64,000 nt of DNA from Paragorgia papillata. Its lineage: Eukaryota > Cnidaria > Anthozoa > Scleralcyonacea > Coralliidae. The notes beneath the pieces were generated by a model that saw nothing but the letters and a program-made list of their open reading frames with translations, did not search any database and was not told the origin of the DNA. The stretch spans positions 434,001 to 498,000 of the forward strand of contig JAWNZC010000348.1 of NCBI GenBank assembly GCA_035771165.1, read 5' to 3'. Shown in pieces: positions 11,683-25,100 of this stretch; the first letter of the stretch is position 1; each line of letters starts with the position of its first letter. The translations under genes were made by a program, and so were the position numbers.

Positions 11683-13130
11683 AACTCGGGGCGACAGCGA
11701 CTCGAAACCGAGCCTGGGGGAGGGAGGGAGACGAGTTATCGGCAGTTTTGAACTTCTGATTGGTTACTCCGTTCCAATCAGGCAATGGTTATACACAGGT
11801 CGCAAATGACTGCCATTTTAATTGGGAAGAATGTTTGTAAATCAATCAAATTATGTAATTAGTTAGTCTCGAGAAGTTTGATTGCAACTGTATATACTAC
11901 AAGTCAAATATGTAGTCTGTATTTTATTAAACATTTAACCAAGACCTATCTAGTTCAAACGTCGAACGTTTTATGTGCCACCGAACCAAATGCAAATAAG
12001 CATAATCCAGGTCTAGCTAATCTGACTCGCAGTACAGTAATGATTCCCTTAGTTTCAGCTACGTTTGAAATGATTTAAATAAGAATAATTTTCAAATATC
12101 AGGCTCAAAAAGGCTCTTATTTTAGCCTGTAGATCGCAAGTTGGCAGTCACGCTATCTCAGCCAGCCGCTCTGAATAATTTCCCGAAAATACCATGTACC
12201 GTGACAAAGTTAAAACTTGTTTAAAACATTCATGAAACCTTTATTTTGTTAATTTGGGGAGTTCGAACGACCGCCACAGAAATTCGTGACTGCCAACTTG
12301 CGATGACTTGCGTTCTCGTTTGATTAGGGCTTTATATAGCCGGAAAGTTTTTATGAAAATACTAAATAGATGCTTACTGCATGTGGTGACCAGATTTGGC
12401 GCGTGAACAGTTCGATGTTTGAGCTCATGGTCTATAAAAACGTTATGAACTTTTCTTAAAAGGGCCATTCAGGGTTCGTCTTTCACGCGCTTATATATAT
12501 AATATTGAAAAACAAACAAACTGTAAATAAAACGTATATATACCGAGTTTGTGTATTATCTTTCTTGAGTGACTCAACTTGACTGCACGCAGCAGAGTCA
12601 ATCAAGATATGCATTATGCAATCCCTGTCTCGCTCAATTTTGACCTTCCATATCTTTTAAAATCGTTATTGTGCGGTTTTGTGTGATTTTAGAACAATTT
12701 TGTTTGAGCCAGAATTGATAAAAATGCGTGCGTATGTACACGTCATCGAGACGAGTGGGTTACGCTGTTTAAAAATATACTAAAGCAATCATTTTGAGTA
12801 TAGATCGGCCTGCCTCTACCCACGCTCGTAGGGACAATGGGGATACGGGAGGACGCCAGGCGGTATTGGCCCCTCCCACTTTACCGTCTGGCTTCCTCGT
12901 GTGTCCCCGTTATCCCCTACGAGCGTCGAAAAACCTCTGGCACCCAGGGTAGCCTGCGTCAGACTGCATATTTGATGAGGTGACCTCCGACGATGTGTGA
13001 TGCAGAGGATGAGTGGAGTGCCCAGCAGACGTCACTGATCTCTCGGCCTTGTCTTGTCGATTCAAAAAAAAAAAAAAAAGAGAAGCGGAGCAATACATTT
13101 GGGTCATGATAGGCTGCAGCATCATTTTAA
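11683..13130. other. Intergenic region between convergent NAB and DNPEP
   Basis: It holds a truncated Harbinger-like MITE (12,136-12,331), a palindrome (12,823-12,925; arms CGCTCGTAGGGACAATGGGG and its approximate complement) and an A15 tract near 13,065-13,080. No exon is recognisable on either strand. Confidence 0.5.
12136..12331. mobile_element. Truncated Harbinger-like MITE
   Basis: It matches the intact copy at 15,315-15,537 closely from GCAAGTTGGCAGTCACG onward but lacks the first ~28 bases of the left inverted repeat. The right end, ...GATTAGGGCT, is intact. Confidence 0.7.
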
Positions 13131-13131
13131 T

Positions 13132-16100
13132 TTAGTACCAAGGCTTGATGCATTTCTTTGTAGTGTCCAACTTATTACGACAGGTATAGTCTCCACCGAG
13201 CGGTTGAAGAGGACGTCGCTGGACACCTAGAACAAACAGACCGATAAACCACATGTCTACTGCTAGCTTGTTACTAGCGCCCTCCAGGCCAAAAAGAGTC
13301 TGGACAGTGTACGATTTTAGGTCCTAAGATTTAAGAAACCTTGCTTAATATGTGCTGTATTTTTTTGGCCCGCTGCGTATTTCTTTATTGCCTCGACATT
13401 TTGGCCATCGATACATTTAATTTTTAACCACCATTTTGCCATCGGTTCCGGTTACAAATCAAACACAACGGGTAAGATTACATTTTAAAACTAAATTGTA
13501 CCTGCATACATGTTTAATTATTCTACGCTATTGTTTATTTAATCAAATATTTGGAAAAGTCCGGGTGTTTTTGTCATTGCAAACATCGCCATTTTTATAT
13601 CAAATTCTACATTCCATCAAGTGAGTTTTCAATTTCAGGAAATTCCACAAAGAAGCTCTAAAAAATAAGAAAAACACATCAATAAATTACGTAAACTAAA
13701 AATGAATGAATAAGTTTTGATTTCTAGGAAAACAATAGACTCATTGGGTACGACGATTTATTAATCTATAAATATAAATATATATTATGTATATATATAT
13801 AAATATATATTTACAAGAATGAAACAAACGATTGAAAAACAAGAATTTTTAACTCGTAGTCCGAATGTGTACTTATATAGGCCTTTCTACACGGTACGAT
13901 TGTCATCGTGACGTATGTGATTCACTGGTAAACGACGTTTTTTTTTACATTCACCATCGAATCATGAACAAGAATTGTGCCACGTACAGAAAATTTCATA
14001 CGCCAGAATGACAATCGTATACAAGAATCGTATCGTGTATAGATCGGCCTTATGAAATCTTTTTGCGCTGTATTCATAAACCTAAATCACTGTGTTTTCT
14101 GCTTGTTATTCGTTAAAGCTTTTCACGATTACAAACCAGTTCCTTAAAGCCTCCCTTCTAACACCCCCTTTCTGGAAGCAGAAAATAATTAAACCCCCTC
14201 CCCTCCCCAAAATAGTTGACAAGACTTCTTGTACTTAATTAAATGAGTTGATAAATAAAAGAGAATCGACTTTTTGTACTTATTTCAAATAAACCACCCC
14301 TCACTAATAAGCAACACCCCTCTCTAATAAGCAACACCCCTCTCTAATAAGCACCTCCTCTCTATTAAGCCCCTCCTCAAATCAGCTTGAAAAACATAAG
14401 CCTCCCCCCCCTCCCCCTCGAGCAACAAAACGAGAGACGTCTCTCGAAATTGTTGTGTATAGATTTCGGTATAGATTTCGCGTAGTATATGTTATTATAT
14501 ATTGTAGTAAAATATTTAAACTACCTTGTACAGTTGAATGCATTGAGCAATACTACTTGTACAGCACATTTCGCGGATTGAATGCATGCTAAGCTGTGGA
14601 CCACCAATATCTACAAATACATAAAAGAACCAAAATCAAACCAAAAGTTTGAATAACTCTATCGAGTCTCCATTGAAAGATCTGTAAAATATTAATTGTG
14701 CGAAAGACTCAAAATAATCTTGCGAGTGTCATCGCTGCATGCCCACCAGGAGGCACTCAGTCTACAAGATGTCGAAAGTTGGCAATACTCAGTAAACTCT
14801 AAGTTAAAGACGAGACTTGAATCCGCAATGTTCCGAACACTAGCCAGACACTCCAGCATTCCGACGGTTCCAGGCTAGCTGGAGTCTCGTCTGGAGCTCT
14901 GAAATGTCTGAGTATTATAAAGCATGTACAGTTGAAAAAGAACTAACAAAACTTTAGAAACTCCAAGTTGAAAAGTCCTACACACAACAAAAATAAGTTT
15001 AACAAAATCCCGTATCATGCACATTATGAAGTGGTAAAAATAAACTAACGCCATATTTGTAGCAAACTATGACAAATTTTATGTATTAAGAATATTATAG
15101 GCGTTTACACTCAATAACATGTTGAGGAAAAGAGAAAAAATGTGAATAAGTCCTTCTTGAAACAAAATTATTTGTATGAGTTGTAATAAAGCCACCCTGG
15201 GTTCGCGGAACCATACGGACTGGAAACCGAACCTAGGCTTTCAGAGGCTTCAGCGTTTCTTGGAAGTTAGGGGACTCACCTCCCCCCCTCAAAAACTTCT
15301 GAAACTGAGCGTAAAGCCCTAATCAAACGAGAACGCAAGTCATCGCAAGTTGGCAGTCACGCTTCTCAGCCAGCCGCTCTGAATAGTTTCCCGAAAATAT
15401 CATGTACCGTGACAAAGTTAAAACTTGTTTAAAACACTCATGAAACCTTTATTTTGTTAATTTGGGTGTCCGAACGACCGCCACAGAAATTCTGACTGCC
15501 AACTTGCGATGACTTGCGTTCTCGTTTGATTAGGGCTTAAGGTATAGACAAGGTTTCATTCTAGATATAGTGGTGTAAAGGTAGTTGAAAACTAAACTCA
15601 CCGACAGTGCGGATTCCAAGCTTAGCGGATAAAATTGGTCCAATTGTTGATCCACAAGGCATGTCATTTCGGACAGCAAATTCCTGGAAAAGTTATGAGT
15701 ATTAAAATAAATTAAATATAAATAGTGAAAGACATGCTGCGTATATAGGCAAACAAATTTCACCTCCTCATATCAGAATGTAAATTCTCCTAACCCACAA
15801 TAAGTATACAAAGCTTATTTCTGAACGCTAGTATCCTACTTCTTTAACCAGACACAGTTCCAAAGGGCGGTGCCCTGTTTGACGATAAAACGTCGCGTCA
15901 GAAACGACGCTTAAGGTGAAGTAATACGAGTAACAAATTGCTGCAACATTGTTGCGTTGCAAGTTCAAAAGCGTTGTTGCACGTATTACCACCCACCTCA
16001 AACATTGTTGCGCAAAAAAATTTCGTTGTTGTAAGTCGAAACAGCATGGAGCAAAGTGAGTGGTAATACATGCAACAACGCTTTTCGACTTGCAACGCAA

Positions 16101-19100
16101 CAAAGTTGCGAGACAAATTGCAAAAATTTGTTTCCCGTATTACCACCTCACCTTAACTATCGATTCCACACGAACGAACGAACGAACGAACGAACGAACG
16201 AACGAACGAACGAACGAACGAACGAACGAACGAACGAACGAACGAACGAACGAACGAACGAACGAACGAACGAACGAACGAACGAACGAACGAACGAACG
16301 AACGAACGAACGAACGAACGAACGAACGAACGAACGAACGAACGAACGAATATAGGCAGAAAATAAAGTGGCCTGAAAGGTTAGCAACGTGCCCGCAGCT
16401 AATTCGTCAGGGCACAACTTATTTATGTAAATTAGCAGAGGATATACAAATAAAAAAATGTTGTTGTTGCTGCATGCCTAACCATGTTTCTATATCGAGT
16501 TGCAGAAACAAGACTTTTGGCCAACCACGGTTTCAACATGTTACTTATATTTATTGGTGAGAACTTCTAACAGTTTTTTTTCTTCCGAACATCGTTAAAA
16601 TATCTCACCTGTAATGGAACACCGGCCTTTTCCGCAACCATTCTTAACACACTTGCCGTTACTGCTGTTGTAGCATATCTTTGGTTGGCATTGTATTTTA
16701 GTACAAGACCCTAGAAAGAAATAACCTCTTTTCATTTACCGTCTGCATGTTCTTTCGTAATATAAATATCTTATCTAACACTATGTAGAAACTATAAGTA
16801 CGATAACTATATCAATGCCTAGCAAAATTAAAACATGAAGCAGACTGACAGCTTTACGGGGTTGAAATTTATTTTATTTTATCTAGTCTCACGTTTCATT
16901 GCCTCACGCAACATCTAACTCCATTCATGTTCTTCTTGTTAAGGAAAGGGTACTTAAAATCATATTTCAGCTCATTTCTGAGTGTATTTTTTCTGAGCTA
17001 TGATATTCACTCCTAGATACTACACAAACTCGTACCCAGGCTCTTTTCAAGTTGGATAGTCATACTACATAGTGTTTACCTTGTGTAGAGCAGGACGGAG
17101 GTTCTCCTCGTGTTTATCTCTAAAATTAAGAGAAATATTATTTAGACAGACAAGAACGCGTTGTTAAGTGAGATAACAGGATTGCGAGGTTTATTATACA
17201 AATAGTAAATTTGCCAGGTAATCATTTAACCCTCCCACTTCCATTTCTGTAGTTTGTTCCGTATTTCTGTAGCAGCTACCGCCTACGCGGCAAAGACGAA
17301 CTGTAAATGATATGCATAAAAGGATATTAAGGGACCAAAGGTAAGTTGACTCACGATCGGAAATCGCATAGAAAATCGGCCACTTTCATGGGGCAGTTCG
17401 CAGTCCACGTGCGTGCTGACTCAAGTGAGTTGTCGGCCGTGTATTGATGACGTTTACACGCAAGATATTCGTTCTACGCATGCGTAGCTAATACGGGTCA
17501 GCCCCTATTTCGCGAGCCTCGACAGCCGCCATTTCCGATCGTGTCTAGAGATGCCCTTACAAACTCGACTTCCTGGGATCGATTCCAGGTGAGGTCCACA
17601 TTTTTTCATTTTTTCTCTTTTTTACTCCTAAAACAAGAGTACATTTTTACTCCCTAATATGGGTCATTTTAACTTTTGGGAGTTAAAATTACTCCCTGAA
17701 AATAACAGTGTACAAGGCGCTTTCACGCGCGGAAGAACAGTTAGTGATAGCCATGAGATTCTATAAAACTACTTTCACCGTTACTAAGTGAGAAGATAAA
17801 CGGTTGCACGCATTGAAGAAAGATGTTCATGTTCGACCGACTTTATATTGACAAAACAATTTCTGAGTTTCCAAGCAGGAGTCGTATCCATCACAACTTA
17901 CTGATTTCAATGCTCGCGAGACTCTAACCATTGCCATGCAGCTACAAGGGTGGAGCTGCATGGACAATCTCTGAAGATGGCATCATAGTCAATCGAGATA
18001 CGGTCTGGAAACTCGGCAAACTTCAAAGCGCCTATAATGAGCTGTGATTTTATGTTGAACCGTACCTTACACCGTGCACATCCTTTGTTTTAGGTTTATT
18101 AATATTTAAATAGCACGGTTGAGTGATTGAACTGAAACGTTGCTATTGGACAATTCGTTCATTATACTAAAACACAATGCGTTCAGTGACCGTGCACCGT
18201 GCACAAAAATGCATAAAGGCGAACAAAAAGATAGAACAAAGACTTTAGCTGAGTTTCCAGACCATATCTCGATTGACTATGATGGCATGGGGCTAAAGCC
18301 TGGTTTCCATTTGGTCGCGACCGTGCCTTAATGGTCGCGGAATCGAAGCATAGTGATGTGTTTCTTTTGTTATAACAAAGTTCAGACACGGTTACGACCA
18401 AATGGAAAACCAAAGATAATGGAAGGGGAACAGGATAGGAAACTTAAACGATGTTACGAAACCGGAAACGATGTTTGCACAACTTGATATAGAATTATGC
18501 ATTTATAAGTAGCCAATGCACCTGGTGGTCCCACATGGCCAAGGTCAGCTATTGCTGAAATTAAACAATAGTGTAATATCATTTAAGTTCAGCAGTGTCT
18601 GATTTTAGCCATGTGGGACTACCCGTTAGGTGCATTTAGCCCCTTATAAGTGCATAATTACCATAGCAAGTTGTGCAAACGTCGTTTTCGGTTTCGTAAG
18701 TTTCCTATCCAGTTCCCCTTCCATTATCTATGGGAAAATCAAGCTTAAAAATGGCTTAAAATTTGCTGAGGGGGGATACACTCCTTGTCATTCTATTTTA
18801 TGAGTTAACCCTACCAATATAAAACATCCTCGGCCGGAATTGTGCAGCTCTTACGATTTTTGGTGAAGGGAAATTTCGAGTGCAAGAATATATATACATT
18901 CTATGACCTAACTGAGACCATGCAGTTGCAAGAATGCAACACCAACGCCTTCCGACTGGAGTACACTCCGCGATCCTGCTATACTAATACGGTGCTCTGA
19001 TAACTACTGAGCTACACAAGCTGCCACAGGTTGCCAAGAGCTTAGCCACAAGTTCAGTATAATCATAGTCAATCGAGATATGGTCTGGAAACTCAACTAA

Positions 19101-22100
19101 AGTCTTTGTTCTATCTTTTTGTTCGCCTTTATGCATTTTTGTGCACGGTGCACGGTCACTGAACACATTGTATTTCAGTATAACGAACGAATTGTCCAAT
19201 AGCAACGTTTCAGTTCAATCACTCAACCGTGCTATTTAAATATTAATAAACCTAAAACAAAGGATGTGCACGGTGTAAGGTACGGTTCAACATAAAATCG
19301 CAGCTCATTATAGGCGCTTTGAATTTTACCGAGTTTCCAGACCATATCTCGATTGACTATGGTATAATCAAGGTATAATAATGGTATAATAATGGTATGG
19401 TAATGCTATAGGAAAGTATTGGGAATACTATAGACGGAGACTCGGATGACTGCCAACGTAAGCATTCAAGTTGTTTCCATATAGCAAATTTTACTGAAAA
19501 TGCAGGTGTCATTATATATATAATGTGTGTATAAATACATTGAATCTCTTAAGCCTAAGTTAATACTTCTTAAAATAGCTCAAAGAACATATTCACAATA
19601 TCAATTTTAAAGTTTGTCTCATTTGAAAGAACTCGTCAAATGGTATAAGACGACCTTTTACAATTTTTTCGTATCTGTTTTGGTTTCGGAAATATTTCGA
19701 CCAAAGTCAGCGTGCTGTCCGCCATCTTGGAATTATTTTCGATATGCATGTGACGACATGAGCAGGGTAAAGTGAAATTTTTATCTTGCCGACCTTATGA
19801 CATTATGAGCTAGAAACTCGATTTTGTTGCGCTATTTCCATTTTAAATTGATCCACAACATTTAAAAAGCCTTCCGAGGAAATTTGGTCATCCACGGAGT
19901 AGTTTCATCAGGTTTACCCTGCTTGTGACGTCACCAATTTCCTAGTTAACTAGACCCAATATTACAACAAGATGGCGGACAGCACGGCCGTCTTTGGTCG
20001 AAATATTACAAAACACAAGAAAGATACAGAAAAATTACAAAAGGTCTTCTTATACCATTTGACGAGTTCTTTCAAATGGGACACATTTAATTTTTATTGC
20101 CAATATTTCCTAGTTAATTAGTCCCAATATTACAACAAAATGGCGGACAGCACGCTGTCTTTGGTCGAAATATTACAAAACACAAGAAAGATACAGAAAA
20201 ATTACAAAAGGTCTTCTAATACCATTTGACGAGTTCTTTCAAATGGGACAAATTTAATTTTTATTGCCAATGCCCTTTAATCTTGATATTGCGAAGCGTT
20301 CCATGCATCAATTTATGAATAATACATTCTCATTTTTAAGTACTGTTTAATAAACGAGTAGGAGTGTTTTATCAGATATAAAGACACGAGGCGAAGCAGA
20401 GTGTTTTTATATCTGCATGATAAAACACGAATTACCGCGAGTTTAATGAACGGCTTCAAAAACGAAGCACTTGGTAAGTTCATTGGCGTAGTAAGTTTGA
20501 AAAATAACCTTGTCTAAGCCGAGAAAATCAAAGTTAAAGTTTATGTAAATCAGGAGGTATCTTTATCACAAATAAAGACACTGATTAAACATTAATTTCT
20601 TTTGAATTTTCCTCATGAATTATTAATGAGTTTTTGAAGCTATTCAAAACACTCTCGAAAATATTTCAAAAGAAGAAAACAAATATCAATCACGTTATGT
20701 TCCATCTGCTTACAAGTTGCAATACCCATATATAATGTATTACATATAGTATTACATAGACCCCCGAAGTCAATGTATTGCTAAATGCTCATGCATATAT
20801 AACCTAATTTTAATCAACATTTTTAAGGAGAAATGCAGTTTACAAAAGAAAAATACATTTGATACAACAGCTGCACGCATATTTAGCTATATACAACTTT
20901 CAAAGCAGTTGGCAATAAGTTAAAGAAAGCCTTTTTAAATTGTCGGTTACGGAAAGCGTAAAGAAATGGATTAATACACGAATTGAGAAATGTAAAGGAA
21001 AGTACCCAAGCATAAACTCTTTCTGATATTGATGTATATCTTAATTGTTTGTCTACTGAAAATGTTAAATCATAAATTAAGATTGGTAGATAGGTAACAA
21101 AATATAGACACACGACGAGAAATGTGTTCACAGTACTTTTCCAAACAGGAGAGCCAGTCCATATTTTATTTGAGGTCTCCATTGCACAGCTGGAGGTCGA
21201 AGCGGTGCGGTTTGTAGCCATAATTTTGTTCCTTTGCCTTCTCGCAGCTCGATAAACTAAGAAATAGAAGACCAAGACAGCAACCAAACTTAGGATTATG
21301 TACACACGAAGAACATATTCTGAAGATTTTGGCGAGTCTTTTTGAAGAGAAATATAGAAACCAACAGAAGACACAAAAGGCATTAGCCATGACAGAAAGA
21401 TGACCAGAACACTTCTTTGGTGGGTAACCAACGACTTGTAGCGCAATGGGTAAGCAATAGCAATGAATCTGTCAAAAGTGATTGCAAAAACAGCATTACC
21501 ATTGCAAAAAACGTGGAACAGACATAAAGTATGGTAGGTGAATCGTAAAATTTCACTTAAACGTTCTTGGAGAATATTATGGATATGAAATGGCAAAAAT
21601 ATTGCACATGATAACAAATCAACCATGGCCAAATTAAGGATGAGCAGGTTGGAAGGAACATGATGAAGACGTCTGTTCAACAAGATCGTGATTAAGGTAA
21701 TGATATTAGCAACGCTTCCAATAATGGACTGTAATGTTGATACTGTCACAAGAAAATGCAGTTCAAAAGTCTGAAAGTCTTGTTTGATACTGTCATCTGT
21801 TGTAGTTGAATTGAGCATCCTCGTGTTTGGATTTCCAGTAGTAAGAACTAATGGCATGCGTTTGTCTGTCATGGCGGTTTATAACAGAATGATAAGCGAT
21901 TGATAATCCAAATTTGGCATGTTACGTAAAGTATTATAATGCGCGGTCATAATAAAACAAATAAAAGCAACGCCTCTCATTGCGAACGTGTCGTGGCTTA
22001 TCGTGAAAATACAGCTGCATGCATGGCTTATATGGTTTTATTGACTTATTATTTTTTAATCTTTTGATTATTTACACATTTTAACTATTAAATGAAAAAA

Positions 22101-25100
22101 GGAAGAGCTTTTAGATTTCATATACTTGTGGCATCCCAAATATGACACTTTTTCAAAACCGGACAAAATGCATTTGGACATCAAAGATCAACTGCAAAAC
22201 TAACACATCTTAAAAGGGAAGTACATGCATGTATATAACACGGAAAATAAAGAATTAGAAAATTCCCAAGTGCGTTCCCGTCATTCGTTCCATAAACTTC
22301 ACTGAAAGCATTTCGCAATTTCTCGACCTTATCATTTCAAAAGAAAAATCCTTTCGATTGTTTTTTTGTTTTTTTTTAATAATCTAAAACAACTAAAAAT
22401 TTCGTTCTGATTTTGTTATAATTTCGTTCTAATTTCATAATTAAAACAACAAACATGCAATTTTAACCGACTAACTAAGGCCATGTCCACATGCACGTAT
22501 GCGTTTTCATAGCGTTTTTATATTGTTCTCGGTCCTCAGGGGAGCAGAAAACAATGGTCTCATTACCTGAAACAATACGAAAACGCTAGGAAAACGTATA
22601 TATACGTGTGGATGGGGTCTAAAACTACTCAAAGCTGTTTAAAAAAACAATAATTGATATTCACTGTTATTATGGGTGGTTTAGCTTTAGTGTAAAAACT
22701 TGAAGTCATTTTAAAGACGAATAAAGGTATCCTTCAGTAACATATATAGTAAAGAGACGGAGTGTGCAGAGCGGCCACTGCAAGTGTAATTTTTTAAATT
22801 TAAAATGAGTTAAGCTTTCGTCGTACAACGACCTCGTTCAGAACATCATTTTGTTTAGTACAAATATTTAGTTGTCCTTCAGCAGCGTTTGTGCACGAGT
22901 GGAGAAGATTTAAGTTTAAATGAGGTCGAATTATTGCTGTGAAGAAAAGTCAGATAACTAACTTTTTCTTCACAGCAGTAATTCGACTTCATTTGAACTT
23001 AATCTTCTTGATTTTGTTTACTTTCGTCAACTCTATTTCAGATCTTCACAAAAACACGAAAACAAAATCTGTTTCAGATCTTCACAAAAGCATGAAAACA
23101 AAATCTGTTTCAGATCCTCACAAAAGCATGAAAACAAAATCTGTTTCAGATCTTCACAAAAAAAAACATGAAAACAAAATTTCACGATTTTCTAACATGC
23201 ACACAAGCCAACCAAATAATGTTGATTCAAGTGGGATTAAAAACTCGCATGCATTCACCTCTGGAATACCAGTCTGCCGCTCTATCTATTGCCCATGCAC
23301 GGCTATATCAAGTCCACTAAGAATGGTGTGCTGATTTTATCCAATTTATAACTGCACAGAGACATGAAATTCTCGCAACAAAAAAACTTGACTTCGCCAG
23401 TGTTAGAATATCTAGAGATTTTCTATTTATTTTCGTCACTATCGTAGCTACTTTCTGACGCCGCGAATTCGAACTCTGCGGTTCATTTGATCTCACGTGG
23501 GAAGAATTCGTCAACTGGGGTTCTCCACGGATGTTTAACTCGTGTCACATGCAGGGGATGGTTTATGATTGATAGAAAAGTAATGATAAAAGTTGTAAAT
23601 ATAAATATAGTTACGCCAACAGTTGAAATGTTGTTGATATAATCGGCTTCCGAAAAGCCCTGAGGGGAGTGCATGAGTTGAAGAATTTTGTATAGTTAAT
23701 AGTCATGTGATTTGGGGGCTTACTTTTCATGTCGTTTTCCCAAGGATAAGAATATTTGCATAATTCAATTTTTTCGATATGATCATAGTCAATCGAGATA
23801 TGGTCTGGAAACTCTGCTAAGTCTTTGTTCTATCTTTTTGTTCGCCTTTATGCATTTTTGTGCACGGTGCACGGTCACTGAATACATTGTGTTTTAGTAT
23901 AATGAACGAATTGTCCAATAGCAACGTTTCAGTTCAATCACTCAACCGTGCTATTTAAATATTAATAAACCTAAAACAAAGGATGTGCACGGTGTAAGGT
24001 ACGGTTCAACATAAAATCACAGCTCATTATAGGCGCTTTGAAGTTTGCCGAGTTTCCAGACCATATCTCGATTGACTATGATATGATGAATTTTTGTCGA
24101 CTATGTGTAGGCTGTTTTTGTTCCGGGATACGGAAAAACATGTCAGTATAAAATAATGACGAAAGTATAATGTAAGATTAGTATGCTGCGTAGGCAGTGT
24201 TAGGCGCCGCACAGACAACCAAGTTTTCCTTGACAAGTTTTTCCTTGACAAGCTTTATTTGTTCGTGTGTACGACACAAATTGACAAGTTTTTCCTTGAC
24301 AAGGAGCCTTGTTCAAAAGCTGGTCATGCCAGCTTTTGAACAAGGAAAATTGTTCGTGTGTATAGTCGTCAAGGAAAACTTGACAAGATCATCACCGAAG
24401 CTTATTACGCGACCATTGCCGTCAAGGAAAACTTGTCCAACCGTACACACGAGCAATTATAACTTGTCAGGGAAAATGTGTGGGGAAAAAATTGTTCATC
24501 GTACACACGAGCAAGGAAAGTTACCAAGGAACTTGTCAAGGAAAACTTGGTCGTCTGTGCGGGGCTTAAGGGGGTATATAGAGAAGCTTAGAGATGGTCA
24601 TCTGCCGAGATTTTAGATCAAAGACTTATTAACCAAGCGCGAGGTCTGTGCTAAGCGCAAAAAAACCCCAAAAAACCCAAATACTTCAACCAGTTCAACG
24701 TATAGACCAAAAAACCCGACGCAAATTTAAAAGAAAATAAGAAATTTCTTGTATAGCGTCTTGTTTTTCTTTTTTTGGTTGGACGTCGTATTTTCGTTTT
24801 CATAGTTTACCATAAAATAAATCATAATCCAAAAATGAACATCTTAAAAAATCCAAGATATGGATAAAAAACAAGAGAAAAAGATGAAATGATAACATTT
24901 CGACTTTATTCCAATTGAAAGTCATCTTCAGTCCAAGTAACTAAAATAAAATATTTACATTCTTTATATTTACGAGGAGGATAAATATAAGGAACGTATA
25001 CATATTCTATTTTAAAGCCACTTGGTCTGATGATGACTTTGGAATAAAGTCGAAATATTACCATTTTACTTTTTTCGTTTTGTTTTTATCCATGCATATA

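Noticed and set aside
13132..13299. Treating the last DNPEP exon as certain
   Set aside because: It keeps frame and resembles the family end for about 16 residues, then runs 40 residues longer than expected, so it is reported only as tentative within the gene entry.
16056..16560. Long frames with NERT or SFVR repeats
   Set aside because: They are only the CGAA microsatellite read in different frames and strands.
17570..17600. tRNA-like GATCGATTCCAGG box
   Set aside because: No matching A box, anticodon stem or acceptor stem could be drawn around it.
22939..23334. Peptide-precursor-like frame with a hydrophobic start and repeated [12 protein letters not shown]
   Set aside because: The frame begins at GTG with no ATG; the hydrophobic part lies in a palindrome and the repeats are a 36-bp minisatellite. 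No cleavage or amidation sites are consistent.
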